A stretch of 64,000 nt of DNA from Cucumis sativus. Its lineage: Eukaryota > Streptophyta > Magnoliopsida > Cucurbitales > Cucurbitaceae. Both the position numbers and the translations under genes were made by a program. The stretch covers positions 25,500,272 to 25,564,271 of the forward strand of contig NC_026659.2 in the NCBI RefSeq assembly GCF_000004075.3. The letters are read 5' to 3'. Below are positions 10,613 to 24,851 of the stretch, piece by piece (within the stretch, counting starts at the first letter, position 1; each line of letters opens with the position of its first letter). The notes beneath the pieces were generated by a model. It was not told the origin of the DNA, searched no databases, and was given only the letters and a program-made list of their open reading frames with translations.

Positions 10613-13600
10613 TTAGGAAACAGTGGGACCTCCCCATTTCCTTATTCTATCCTCAGCAACAGATGCCTGCATTTTCATCATTCCAACTTCTGTCATTTTT
10701 TCTAAACCAAAATTCCATTTCTGTTCATGGTTTTTGAAAATTAACTTATAAATAGCATTTTTTTTTTCATCATTAAATCTTTTGCTTTGGTATTTGCTTT
10801 CTATCTATGTTTAACAAACTTAGGTCAAAGTTTGAAAACTATTTTTTTTTTAAAAAAAAAGATATGTTTTTTAAGTTGGTTAAGAATGCTAACTCTTTTA
10901 TTTTATTTAAGCTAATTATAATACGTAGTGAATTTAGGATTTTTCAAAAACTGAATATAACCTATGGCAAGTAAATTCTTATGGTCTATCATTGTAAACT
11001 CTTTTATTTTATTTAGGAGTAATATTGGTCTATTATATACTATATCCCTCTTATAAAGAAAAATAGAGTTGATTTTAGAGAAAACCAAAATAGTTACCCA
11101 AAAGGGCTAAATTCACCCAAAAGGAAATCTTACCTCTTCATTCCAATTGGTTTTGTACACCATCCATACCAATATGAAAGTCTGAATTATGGTTCCTCCA
11201 ATCATGCCAGACCATATTCCCTGCAAAAATCAATGGTAGTTGCAATGGTTATGGCTGATAATTTAATGTTATGGTAAATTATTTAAAAAAAAACTGTAAA
11301 TACTTTGATCGACGATCAGTTAGCAATACAATCAGCAAGTTTTTGTTTGATTGTTATATTTATAATTTTTCAAGAAATTAAAGAAAGATGGACGAGGAAT
11401 TCCATAAAGGGGTTTTTGTTTTCCATTTTCTAGGGAATAATGAAATAAGTTTCATTGTTCTAGAAATCAAAAGAATGGAATTATTAAAAGAAATTATTTA
11501 AGGAGTCCACTAATCTCGTGGCATTTAACAGTTCTGTATGGTTAGATTCTGGAGTTTGTATACCGTAATTATTAAGAAGCATGCAAATTCATTCGATAAT
11601 TATTATGAAACAAGTAGATGGTGACGAATTCATTGAATAATGTTTTGATAAACTGAAGGGACTTACCAAAACACCCCAGTGAAGAGCGAAACCCAAAAGA
11701 AGGCCCAAAGGAATCCCAAACAAATAGTAACAGCCAACATTCACATAAGCCACAACAGCTTGCCATCCAGCTCCAACAGCCACTCCTGCAGTTTAAGTTC
11801 ATTTCCATCAAAAAACACGTACTAATCGAACAACACATAGACGGTTTGGAATGAGTTTTCAAGTATTTAGAAAGTCATTTCAAACAGTCTTGAAATCCAA
11901 GAGTAAAATAGAAGTAAAACCGGATAGAACTGGTTGGATATTGTTGACGACAATGCAGAAACCAAGCATAGGAGTTAGGTTCTTGACAATTTGTCTCACG
12001 GCTGAATCATTCGAAAATAAGTAAGGATAATCGTCCTTTGTGATAATGAGAATAGCTGTTAGAATGAGACCCACAACGAACGACGATGCTACAGCTACTA
12101 CCAATGAAAATCTTGCTGTTCTTGGATGTGCTGCTCCCAATTCGTTTGATACTCGAACACTACATATATTTTAAAAGATTTATGATTAATATCTACTTCA
12201 AAAATACTATCAAACATAAACTAAAATATAATTATTCAATTCTAGTTTCAGCCCATAAGAGTGATTAATGTTTTGTTACTATTATATACTTGAACATATA
12301 TAGTTGGAGTTACTTTTTATTTTTCATGTTTGAGATCACAATCAAACATGTTAGTAGTAATTCGAATTGAATTAAATATTGGATGTCTAAGAAAATCTAT
12401 GGTAAATGTCAAAATTGCTAAAATTATTTACAAAATTTAATAACTAATAACACTTCTAAAATTTTGATATATTTAAAAATGTCTCTTAATCTAACCTTTT
12501 AAAACATAAATTTTGCATTATTAAAATTGATTTTTGAAGTAACAGAAACATAAGTTGAAAGTGAATTAAACATGGAATAAAAGAATACATGCTCTTAGTA
12601 AATGTTACGAAGAATAATAATAATATGAATAGTGATTTCTTTCATTTGTACCTTATGGCTGCATTTATTCCAAAAGCGACCATCACAGTCCACCCCAAGA
12701 TGTTCGTGCTGCACCATATAAAACACACCAAATTAATATAGAAGTGATTCTGTACAATTTCGAAATTACTTTAAAGATTCTACTATTTTGATTTTCAATT
12801 GACATTGGAAAGTTTTCTTTAGAAATTACAACAGCCTTTCTTTTATTTCTTTTTTAATTACTTCCTTGTCAAAATGGGAATTGCTAGAAAAGCCTTTTTC
12901 AACTCCATATATAATATGGAAAAAATCGATGTAAATGACTAAAAACTATTGATCTCAACCTAGATGTACAGAGAATTCAAGACGAGATATGGGAATAACT
13001 TGTCATAAAAGTGTTACTTGTAGTAGATGTTTCTAAAACTTTTTTCAAAAAAATTTCTTATAAACTCCATAATTATTTCATCCAACTCAGCAATTGTCTT
13101 TGATGAATGGCCAAAAACAATAAAGGCCAAGATGAAGTACATTTATTCAAAGTAAGTGGGTCTCCTCATAAGATAAAATGGAAATTTTCTTTTCAAGATT
13201 TTAGCCCCGTGATAATGAACGACCTGCCTACTTTGAATGAATAAATGTACATCACCTTTAATTCCAACCCACTGTATTTATTCATTCTCTTGCAAGTCAA
13301 TATAGTTCTTCGAGATTGTCTTTGGTTAATAATTGGAAAAAAAATCCGGGAAAGAATCACACTTTCAATTTGATATTGGTTGGATTTAATTTTTATTTGG
13401 TTTTTGAGTTTTAAATTGTGTTACATTTTTATTTGGTTTTTGAGTTTTAAATTGTGTTACATTTTTACTGTATATATATATTTTTTTAATTTCAGAAACA
13501 AACTATAAATATAGAATTTTAAAATTGAAGGATAAAAATTATTAATCAATCAAAACAATTATGATATGATCAAAGATATAGTTGGAAAAAAAAAAAATTA

Positions 13601-16600
13601 TTGATTTCTAACTTTTCATTTATTTATTTTAAATATCTTTTCTTCCAAAATAAATACCATGCATTTAATACTGACTGTCAACCATCCCATCCACGATAAT
13701 GTTATTATAATATATATAGATCAAAATTTTCAATTCACACATTTCCTGTAACTTTCTATCCGTTAATTATATTTATTTTTAAATTTAATAAAATAAACTA
13801 CAATATTTAAAAGTTATAAAGATCAAACTAAATCGTTATATATATATTTTTTATACCATGATACACATAAATAATATTTTAATATATTTATAAATATTTT
13901 CGTAAAAAATGTTGTTGAAATTAATTTTTTTCTTGACAAAACACGATGGAATTGACTCAGTATTGAAGTCGATGAGTGGAGTTGTTACTTTTGGCATTAT
14001 CTTATGTCCGTTCATGTAAATTAAAGCCATCAATGGTAGATATGGTTTGTTTTACCTTTTTCATGCGATAAGATGGATCGATTAAATACTCAATTATTAT
14101 TATAAAGCAACAATTAACCTAATATTACGTACCATATGGACAGCGCGTCAATGGAAACTTCGGCGTTCTTCAAATATCCAGCAAACAGTATCAGAGCCAT
14201 AAAATACCATATCTCCAAACTGCATAATTATAGCTCATCCGTTACTAATTTATATCAGTAATCACTATTACTGTTTATTTTTAGTTAAATCACTTTGTCA
14301 GAAAGTAGTATCCATGGAGGATCATATAGATATATATAAAGATATATAGCGGACCTATCACTTATGAGTAACATTGCGAAGTTAAGACTCTAAATTTAAG
14401 TCACGTAAAGAACTTTGGAAGACCTATGGCGACTTTGGTTGAACCTATTGAGAACCTCCTAGGACCCCTGGATGTTCTAACAGAGGTTGAGTTTGAAAAG
14501 TCTCTTAGATTCTCAACAAATGGCCCATAAAGAATTGAGCTAGAGGTTGATGCATTTACACTTGGATGACAACCCTAAGTTATTATGGTAGTGTGTAACT
14601 ATACCCAACCAGTTAAGGGCTCATTGATTCTTAAATTTATTTAAGAATAATGATGAACTTGAGCATCAATTACACATCATTGTTCTAAATTTATTTGGTT
14701 GTAGGTACAAAAAAATTCTACTATTTTCTACCATAAACATACCTACAAATTCGAGGTTGATTTAACTATCAGAGTACTACGTGTGATTTAACTATCAAAA
14801 TATGTGTGACTTAAGATCATTTCAGTTTCTCTTGTTTCATAAAAAATTGACTATTTTTTAATCTAATCTCAAAATTATTTAGAATTAAATATAGATGAAT
14901 TTCAACTCAAAACTATAACAGATTTTTACAACCATCCAACTCTATATGACATTTGTATAGTAATTAATGTTGAACTAATTAATGCACCAAACATGTATAT
15001 ATAGTAGAATAAATTAAACATAGACAAACCATTAAGTCAAGTTCATACCTACTCAAAGGAAAAAAAATTCATGTTTATGATTTACATTTACCTTATATCA
15101 TATAATTAATATTCTTTCTAGAAGAAAATGCACGTAGCAGGTATTAATAAAATAAATTAAACCTACTTAAATAATAATCAAATAATTGAATCTCTAAATA
15201 ATCTAATTAATATTTTATTAAAATTTCACACTCTATGGAAATGCTCAAAATTACTTTTAAAACACCTTGGCGTTGCTTGTGGGTTTGCCAAACTATAAAA
15301 TGATTTATAATTTCTATATATAAAAAATGTAAGATAAATCTTAGATTCAAACTACTAACACATATAATATAAAATAAATAAATTTGAAAATACAGTAATA
15401 TTTTGATGTTATATAACATATTGTTAATATTAATGAAGTATATTAGTGATGTTACTCAAGTCTATCAACAGTAGTCTACTCAGTGGATTTTGCTATATTT
15501 GTAATTCTAAAAAAATATTTTACTCTAAAATTTCTATTGTTAACTCATTCATTGAGTTTGTTTTTTAAAATTAACCATATTTTTCTTGCAAGTTTACAAT
15601 AAATTTAATCTTAAATACTATGGTTAAATTTTTAACTAAATTTTAAAAGCAAAAACAACGTTTTAAAAGCTAATTTTCTTTTAGATTTCAAAATTTTGAA
15701 TGAAAGAAAATTGAATGCTGAAATAGCTTTCTACAGACTTAATTTAGAAAAAATTACTAAAACAACACATCAATTATTGGTTCCTAAAACTACTGTCAAT
15801 TATAAAATACGCAAAAAAAAAACCTAATCAATCTAGTTAACTAACCAAGAGGCCAATTGTAATGTTTGACTAAAGTTTTTAGATATTGGCAGATGCTAAA
15901 GTTTTTTTTTATCTTAGAAAGAGAGATTTTTTTAAACCATTTTTTCCTTTATAATTAAGGGATGAATGACTAAATAGGGAAATGGTTTAGGGCAAACTAT
16001 GCATCCATCAATCAAAAAAGAAAAAGAAAACCTATAACAATCCAAACCTATATTAATGAAAGTAAATAAAAAGTTCAAAAAAAAAAAAAAAACCACTCCT
16101 GAAAAAACAGTAAAAATTAGTCCTATATGAGTTTATATCGTTAGTATAATTCGATGTTAATTTTCTATCTCTACAATAATTTTTTTAATGTATGGCAAAA
16201 AATGTTGCAAGTAAAAAAGGGTTAAGAATCCTAATATAATCGAAAAAAATGGTAAAAGAAACTGACCAGAGCATGACCGCAGATGCAAGAGAGAGTCTAA
16301 CGAAACCCCAAAGATTGTGAAACGCTTGCCACGAGAAACCAGACCAAGCTCGGCCACAGCTTCCACTTAATATATAAACAATCTGAGCAAAATCGATCAC
16401 CCACCATGATGCATTAAGCACTATGGCACCACCTGCTAAACCCCAACCCAGCTTCAGCATGAACAGCCAAGTAAAGAACGTGTGGAATACCTGAAGGAGT
16501 GTTCAACATATAAATTGATTATAACTTTGATATTTTTAATAAATCTTATACTTAATTCTCTTCAAGTTAAATTTTACTAAATAGGGTTCACTATATTTTA

Positions 16601-19600
16601 GTGAAAAGACTCAAAGATTTAAAATAAATTAAAAAACTAGGAGTTAAGATGTTCTAAAGATTAATAAATTAATTTATTAAAAGCATATAAACCAAAAATT
16701 AATATTTGAACTTTCACAATAAATTAAAGTTTGCTGGATGACTATTTAAATTTTACTTTTGTTATTTTTTAAAGAGAAAACCTATGATCTTTTTAATATG
16801 AGAATTATAGTAATGGGTAAAATTGTAAAAGTTATTTATAAAATATAATAACATTTCTTAATAAAAGCGAATAAACATTGATAGATTCCTTCAATTTTTA
16901 TCAATAAAAGCTTAAATTTGTGTAAATATTTTGTTTTATTTTGAGAATATGTTAATTTTAGGTTTATTTTTATTTCTTCACAAAAAGTGTTTATGTTTTT
17001 TTTTTTTAATTTTCCTTTGATTTTACCCATGACTTTTTAGATGTGATTTTTTTAATAAAAAAAGTGCTAATTTGAAGATATCCAAAAACATCATTGAAAC
17101 TATCCAAATATATATATATATAGACATTTTTAAAAATAACAAAATATAATAAAATACACCAAATACTTTAAAAGCTTATTTAATTTTTTTTGGAATAGCT
17201 TCAATACTTTTTTTTATCTATACAATTCTCTTAAACGATACAATAAAGCAAAGCAAAAAAAAGAAAATTATATATGAGAAAAATTGTTAATCTTTTTTAG
17301 AATAATAAAAAAAACAAACTATATATTTAAATAAAATAAGTTTATATATAAACTAAATTTTAAAAAACAAAACTATGAAAGTAGAGGTCTAAATGCAAGG
17401 ATTTCTAAGTTGAATATATAAAAAAACTAAAGCATACCAAAGCCACAGCGGAGATGACGGACATGGCCATCATCTTGCTCTGCGCCTGCAAGAATTTGCT
17501 GACCGGAAAGTTAAGAGCGTATGCATAAAGCTGAGGAATCATCCATATCGACAGTACTCCCGCCGCCTCCGATATCTCCGCCGTCTGTCCGATCAGCTTC
17601 AATAACGGCGCCGAAAATATGTAAATCGGCGTTAGAACCACCGCCGTTGTAAGGAGAATCACCCACGATCTTTGCAGGTACACTCCCATCATACCCAGCT
17701 GCCCTGCCCCGTACGCCTGCCCGCACAGCGTTTCCAATGCACTTCCCATTCCCAGCTGCACTTCGTCATTTTTCAAATTTTATTTCACATTCTAAATTAA
17801 TTCAAATTTTAATTTACATTTGACACCATAAAGATAGATAATTAGTAGTTTGTTTACACTAAATTTAAATATAACACACAATTATAATAAATGAAAATAG
17901 TATATAAAAAATTTGTATAACATTTGACAAAATTTTATATTTAATAAATTGATTTTATCTTTGGATGGTTTTATTCTATGTAGGATAAATATTCTATTTT
18001 GAAAAAAAAAAACTATTACTAAAATTACGGTAAAGTAATTTTACTTGTAAAAAACACTTCAAAACCACATTCAATGTTCATTTATTGTCATGTTAATGTA
18101 TTTTTTTAATAAATTCGGTTGGGTGTAGTCTAGACAATAGATTTTGTTTCTTCTCTATGTTTAGAATGATTTTAAAATAGTTAGTGTAAAATCTTTCAAA
18201 GAAAAAATACCTTTGATCTTTCAAAATCATTTTTTTTCTGTCAAGTTGTGTGTCTAGAAGTAAGATAATGTAAAATATTGAGAAAACAAGAACTAAAAAC
18301 AGACAAGAACAATATACAAGATCATTCTGAATATAGACAAAATAATAATAATAACAAATGGGATCTGGAAAATATTAGATAAGTTTACATCAAGTCCTCA
18401 ACTATCCATTTGAAAGACATGAAATTTTACATCATTTTAGATAAACATGAATTTACACTGATTGACCATAATAATACAAATAACAACTAAAGAAGAAGAC
18501 ACCAAATCAAATTTGAAAACTAATAATACAAAATATCTATTTGGATTTTACAAACTATTGTACTATCCTTAAATGAAAGAAACTTTTATCTAAAGACAAA
18601 CCAACAATGAGAGTGTTATTAGGTTTACTTTCAAAATATACCGACAATTAGTACAATCTCGATATTTTGTACATGGAATTTTTAACTTGCTATATCTAGA
18701 TTTGATAGTCAATTAATTAATTTTTATAGCCTCATGTTATTTAAGGTACCAAGTTCATCAAACTCACTCGAATAGATATTAGATAAAATGAGTTTTTATT
18801 TGATAAAGAGTAAATGTTGAAAAATACAATATTAAACAGAGATATCAAGAACACCACATTCAAACGATAAAAAAAACACCAATCTTTGTAAGATCGAGTA
18901 ATTATTGTGGTCCATTAATTTATAAATAAAATATATTACTAATTCCAGTATACATTAGCGTAGGTTTTAAACCATATGATTAAAAGATATTATTTGGAGG
19001 TTACGTACAACACTAGAAATAGAAAAGCTATTGATCTAAAAAATGCAAAATACAATTTTTCTTCACTTCAAAATAATATTAGGAAAAAGAATTGGAATGG
19101 GAATTTTTACATTTATTTAGGATAGAAAATAATGTCAATTAAATTCAGAAGATTTTACAAAAAAGAAAAAAAGATGTGCAAAATTATATAAGACAATTTT
19201 TAAATAATCAAAATATTTACTAAGATATTATGATTGATTTAGATATAATAAGACAAGTAGTCTGTCCGTAATATTTAAAACATTTCCTCAATTCTAGAAT
19301 TCATTTTCCAATAGCTTTTCCACTTAATAATATAAATAAATAAATAATTAAGTTTGGTTTTTCTAAAACAATAAATAAAAAACTAAAGAGTTAGGCAAGA
19401 AGATTGATAACGAAGAATTTAATTTTTGTAAATAATTGCAGAAAAAGGGGGAAAGAGTACGTGCCATGATGCCGAAGGAAAAGCCAGCAATAACGGAATT
19501 CTCAACGGAGACGGCGGCAAGTGCGATGGTGCTGACTTGTCCGGCGAAAAGTTGAGTGATGGCTCCGAAAGAATATTGGCAAATGGATGTGAAAACCGCC

Positions 19601-19794
19601 GGAGCTGCAAGGTACCACAGTTTCTTTAATTCGATACAGAACTCTCTGTAGAAATCACGTGCGGTGTTGATTGGAGGGATGTCATCGGCGTCGGGAGCAA
19701 AAAGAACCTTCGTATCTTTCCTGCCGGATTCCGGCGAGTCGATCAGTTTATTTTCCTCACTCTGCGAGAGAAGTGGCTGAGAAAGTTCCGCCAT
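10613..19794 (-). CDS. MATE efflux family protein, DETOXIFICATION 33-like
   Basis: A twelve-helix multidrug and toxic compound extrusion transporter, probably at the tonoplast or plasma membrane. Nine exons on the minus strand: 19465-19794, 17438-17755, 16267-16490, 14133-14219, 12652-12708, 11921-12159, 11667-11785, 11134-11220 and 10613-10666, giving 504 residues, the normal family length. Hallmarks are [76 protein letters not shown] and [15 protein letters not shown]. The final 17-residue exon was found by reading frame alone. The N-terminal QPLLSQ resembles acidic dileucine sorting signals of vacuolar relatives (Arabidopsis DTX33/DTX35, described as vacuolar chloride channels). Intron 1 is abnormal: a family-like phase-0 join needs a GC donor at 19464-19463. 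A GT donor after 19461 paired with an acceptor before 17760 would instead insert ALQ. Substrate unknown. Confidence 0.95.
13390..13461. repeat. Two-unit 36-bp tandem repeat in MATE intron 4
   Basis: Two near-identical 36-bp units (13390-13425 and 13426-13461) built on ATTTGGTTTTTGAGTTTTAA. They lie inside intron 4 (12709-14132), away from splice sites. Confidence 0.85.
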
Positions 19795-22700
19795 TGAACA
19801 AAGAGATTAGGCGTACAGCGTCACACTCTGCTTGGCTAACGCACCCAAGAAAACCCACCGGTTTTTATACTAACAATGTTTTACTTTAATTTGTGCAAAA
19901 GTACCAAGCTAGCCTTCAACTCTCTCTCGCAAAAGTGTATTTTTAACTTATTTTACATTTTCAAACTGTTGTAAAAAAATATTATATTTTCAAATAACAA
20001 TAATAAACCAAAATATTTCAAAATTTTGGATTTATCCATTCTTTTTCTTTGATTGAATATAAAAAATGTACTGAATAGAAACAGCTGTAGAGTGGGGGTA
20101 GATGAAATGTGTGTTGGAAAATCTTCAACGTGGGGTTACCGCTTCGTAAAGCGCTTAGATATGTATGGACGATAAGAATGGGTCACGTTGGTGCAGCCAC
20201 TGACACTGTGCTTCTTTATATGGCATCATTTCTTTAACTAGTAAAGTCATTGTCCTGTCACGTCCCTGTTCTTCACATTTATTTTTTAACATTGCTCTCT
20301 ATGGTTAGTCAACTACTCGACGTTAAATAAGTTAACTCAAGATTGAATGTGGTTTGGCCATTTGGGTTATAATTATTGCAAATTTAAATTAAACATAATA
20401 TATCTAATTTAGTTGTCATATTTATACACTAATTTAATACTATTTTTATTTAAGTTTGATCTAATTTATTTTAATAAATTGGGTTGACATAGTTTTGGGT
20501 ATAACTGTCAGTGGTATAATTTAATTGGATGAACAACAAGTACCATCATTTGATTTGCCCACTTTCATATATTTCATTTTAATTTGAAGGCACGTATAAA
20601 TTTGTAATTGAAAAAAATAATTACATGTTAATTTGTGATTTATCCAAATTTCTCACGTAAATATTAAACAAATTGTATAGTTATTATATAGTAATACCAG
20701 AATTTATTGCATCATACATACTTTTAATTTAAAACCATAAACTGAGTTTCATCACATTCTATATTTAAAAACATTTTATTTTTATGTTAATATAATTACA
20801 CATCCCAAATTTTAAAATTTTAAAATTGAGTAGGTTAAAACATTGTTTTAGAATGAAGTATATTTAAAACATAATTATAAGGCTATTAGAGAATTTAAAA
20901 CATAACTATAAAGCTATGAGAAAATCATCTTTTTCAATTTGTTACTTTTATGAATTTTAAAAATATTATGATATGAATTTTATTATCATAATGTTTTTAC
21001 TATTCTTTTTTTAAAAACAGATCCATACATATAAGTCACATAAATGTTGTGGATGAGATATTAATCCTCCCACCCAAATAATTAGAAGAAACAAAAGGAT
21101 ATTGACTAAATCTGAGTAGAAATTCAAAATTAACACAACAATTAATGCCTTGTCTGAACGTAGAGTGTGGAATGCAATTGAAAATTTCATAGGGTTCCGA
21201 ATCTGCCGGCATCTCCCTTATTTAACAATTATAGTTCACAAATCTTCTAAAAAAACAATTGAAGTGTTAATCACATGCCTTTGCACGCATTTCATGCTAG
21301 TTTCTATATCAAGAAGATGAAGAAATTATAGAATTTTGTTGCGTCTACGAGCCCACGCTAACTTATGATAATATGATTCATACATTCATACATTTATGAT
21401 AATAGAATTTATATCATTACATTTAAAAAATAATAATTAATTGCAAAAATAGTAAATTTAAAAGTTGATAATCATATGATTACCGTCTAATAATCTTCTT
21501 ATAACTATATAATAGTCATATGATATCACTGATTTTATCATATTCACAATATGTAGAAAAAAAATGTCATTAACTATTGTTTTCTACATGTTTTTGTCAT
21601 TTAATGTAATTTCTCTTGTTTTTACCATAAAATTTTAATTATTAACATATAAATTGTAAACTATTTTTTTTATTGAAACTTCCTCGAAATATAGTATTAT
21701 AACAACAGATTTTTTGGTTGCAATGAATATTTTCTGTAATTACTTAATTAGAGTAGTTATTATTTCATTACCTTCTATTTTTATTCCTTTTACCATTTTA
21801 CATTTTTTATTTTATTTATTATTTTATTCTCAACCTAACCTAAAATATTGTATCCATCACATGCATGTTATCATGATCGAAATTAAAATTAATATACCTC
21901 ACAAATATAACTCCTTACCATGAATGCTCTTAGTATTTTATTTAAAAAAATATAATTACATTTTTTTATAAAAAAATGCTAATGTTGAATGAAAACTATT
22001 AATGTTTTATTTCAACTTGGATTTGTAAAAGTTTCAATTGTTTTCTTCAACTTAAAATATTAAAAAAAACCTATTACCTTTCGTTACTAGTAATGAAGAC
22101 TACGATCATTTTGTTTTAAAAACCAATTAAAACTAATCAAGATTTATGTAGTGAGTTGATCTGTTCAAGGGATCCTCCAAAGAAAAAAAAAAAAGAAAGA
22201 TAATGACCATCAAATCAATCGAAAGTGATTTAAATTGACATCCGTCAATTGACAATGATCTCAAATTAAGGGGATATGCATTATGATAATCGATACCAAC
22301 TCAATTTCAATGCATATACCTACTTTATTTAATTAATTATGAAATATTTTTATCTTTTATGTCAATATATAACAACAATCATGTATTTTTTTCTTTTTTT
22401 CATAATGTAATAATGACAGCTACACATTGAACGAATATCATACTACACCTAAAAATAAATATATACAGCAATCAATACGAAAATTATTTAGAAATCATAT
22501 CTTATAATCCCTTGAAATCTGAATCTCAATACAGTGAATACATTTGTGTTTTGTTTATTTGAATGGAGTTGACTTCTTATTTGAAGGTATTATACATTGG
22601 AGAGGAAAGGGATTAGGGGAAATCAACTTTTGTCCTTGGTTAATTATGAACCAACGTTGATGCTACGATGTGTGCATGCTAAAGTAATTTTTTTAAAGTA

Positions 22701-24770
22701 ACATTGGGAAATTAAGGCTGATCTAAACAAATTGGAACACTTTAACTATTTAACTATTTGACTGTTTTCATTTTCATTTTCTTTTTTTTTGGAAAACGAA
22801 AGTCATATCAACCAACAATCCTATTAGTCCTGACAACGTTGAAAAGCTAATAGAAAAAAGAATATGTCTAACTCTAAGAGACACAAGAGACAAGTTAGCA
22901 TATTGGATCTTCAAATTATTGCAATCCCTAGAAAAGTAGCACAACTTTCGAACAACGTCTAAGCAACTACTAAGAGCGGACATTTAAGCATAAAATTACA
23001 CCGAAAAGAAAACAAGAAAGAGTTGAGGGACTTGACAACACTAGCGGCATCAAATTCAATCCAAAAGCTCTCTAAATCAAGTTCTTTTGCAATATGGTGA
23101 AAACTTACGTGCAAAGTAGAGATTACCCCACTTTCTGTTTCCGCTTCCAAACAGTAAAGACAACAATAATATTTTCTTTCGCATTTCGCACAATATTGAA
23201 ACTTTAAAACACGTGCATCACACCTAGATTTATTCTAGTTATATTAAAAGAAAAATTATCACAAGAGATAAAACTGTCAAAAATATTTACAAAATAAAAC
23301 AAAATTTTATCTTCTACAAATAATAATGTCTGTCAGATTTCTATCATTAATCGAATCTACAACTAATATTTTAATTTATTTGACAACATCTTACAACATT
23401 GACGTATAAAATCTATATGATTAATCTATACTATATATAAAAGTCTAGAAGTGGTTTTCTCTCCCTCGTGTCATGTCCTTGCATTTAGTATAGTTTTATT
23501 GCAAGTTTGTATTCAATTAATTGTGGTTTTTATATTTAAATAATTGAGTATTTAACATTGATGTGATTTTTATCTAATTGCTTACTTCAATTAATTCTAA
23601 TTTTAGAATAATTAGTAGGTTTGGTTTATTTCTTGTGATGGGAACAAGTTTAAATAGGTTTATTTTTATAAAGAAAATGGAGAAGTTTTACATTGAGGAG
23701 AAAAAAAATTGGTTTCAATATTAAATGTTGCAATGTGTCATTAATGTTTCGACAGAGAAGTTATAAGTTTTTTTTTTTCTTTGTGATATGAAATAGTTTT
23801 AGGTTGAAGGAAAACTTTTTTGTTAAGACTATATAGTTTCTGCGTCATTTATTTCTAGACCATTTAGTTTCTTTATCATTAATATTTTTCTTAACTACAG
23901 TTGTATTTCTCACTCTATATATACATACAAGTTCTCTCTTGTAATATAAAATGACAAAAATCATCCTCCTCAACCTTAAAATAGACCAAGGAGCTTTAAA
24001 AACCTATGGTTTGTTTTAAGGGTTGGTAGAGCGTATAACTTTGATGGCCAAGAATCCAAGGTGAACCAAAGGAGAGAAGGAAAAGGCCAAAGGGGCCAAT
24101 GGGAAAGAAAAGTGAAAGCAAAAGTGAAAAACCCAAAACGAGAGGACCAAATAATAATTAGTCAATGAGAAAAATGGGCAAAAAAAAGAAGAATTAATAT
24201 TCGAGGTTGGTATGTATCATATCATTGAACAATCTCAGTATTACTCGGTGGTTAGGGATGTATTATTGGACCTTATTGGACATTGTTGGTGGTATAAATT
24301 GTTTTCTTGTATTTGGATTTTTTTGACAAGGATGACATGAAAAATTAACCATAACCTCAAAACGAATCTATTTTAATTTTAAAGTTTTACTTTTATCGTT
24401 TAGAAACTTTTAGTTGCAGTTAATATTATTTTGATTATACTTTGTATTATGCTAATTAATATTAGTTTAATCATATTAGGTAGACCCCACGTTTATGGAT
24501 CAATTGATAGCAAATTTAAAAAGAAAAAGATGAGTATGTATCGGTCACATAATTTATATCTTATTTAAACTAATAAAAATAGACTTTTGCACGTATCACA
24601 ACCAAATGTATACAATATCAATGGGTAAGCTTATTCCTATTGCAAAAAAGATACGGATCATTATAAAAAATCGAGATTAATCAACTTAATTTTAAAAATT
24701 TAAAATAAAAAATAAAAATAGTTATCAAACGAAACCTAAACTAAACATTCTAAGAGTTTAAGAGACATGG
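19795..24770. other. Upstream spacer of the MATE gene
   Basis: About 5 kb, very AT-rich, containing the MATE promoter next to 19795. No gene was found. A retroposon-like remnant lies at 22774-23160, and a weak Helitron-like start at 23425 was considered and not accepted. Confidence 0.5.
22774..23160 (-). mobile_element. Poly(A)-tailed retroposon-like remnant
   Basis: On the minus strand the block ends TTGATATGACTTTCG, then a run of nine A (22782-22790 region). This resembles the ending of the intronic remnant at 1147-1500. Two overlapping open frames (69 and 63 codons) cross the block but show no recognised domain. I read it as the 3' part of a LINE-like insertion; boundaries and target duplications are uncertain. 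Confidence 0.4.
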
Positions 24771-24851
24771 TCAGTGATTTACCATGGTTAAAATCACTTT
24801 TTTTAGTCACTTTCGAAATATTATTAATTTTACTAAAAGGAAACTGCCATT

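Noticed and set aside
22774..23150. Two minus-strand open frames (69 and 63 codons) as a gene
   Set aside because: They overlap in different frames, have no recognised domain, and end at a poly(A)-like run, which fits a retroposon remnant better.
23425..23445. TCTATACTATATATAAAAG as a Helitron 5' end
   Set aside because: Similar to plant Helitron starts, but no CTRR terminus with hairpin or Rep/helicase sequence was identified downstream.
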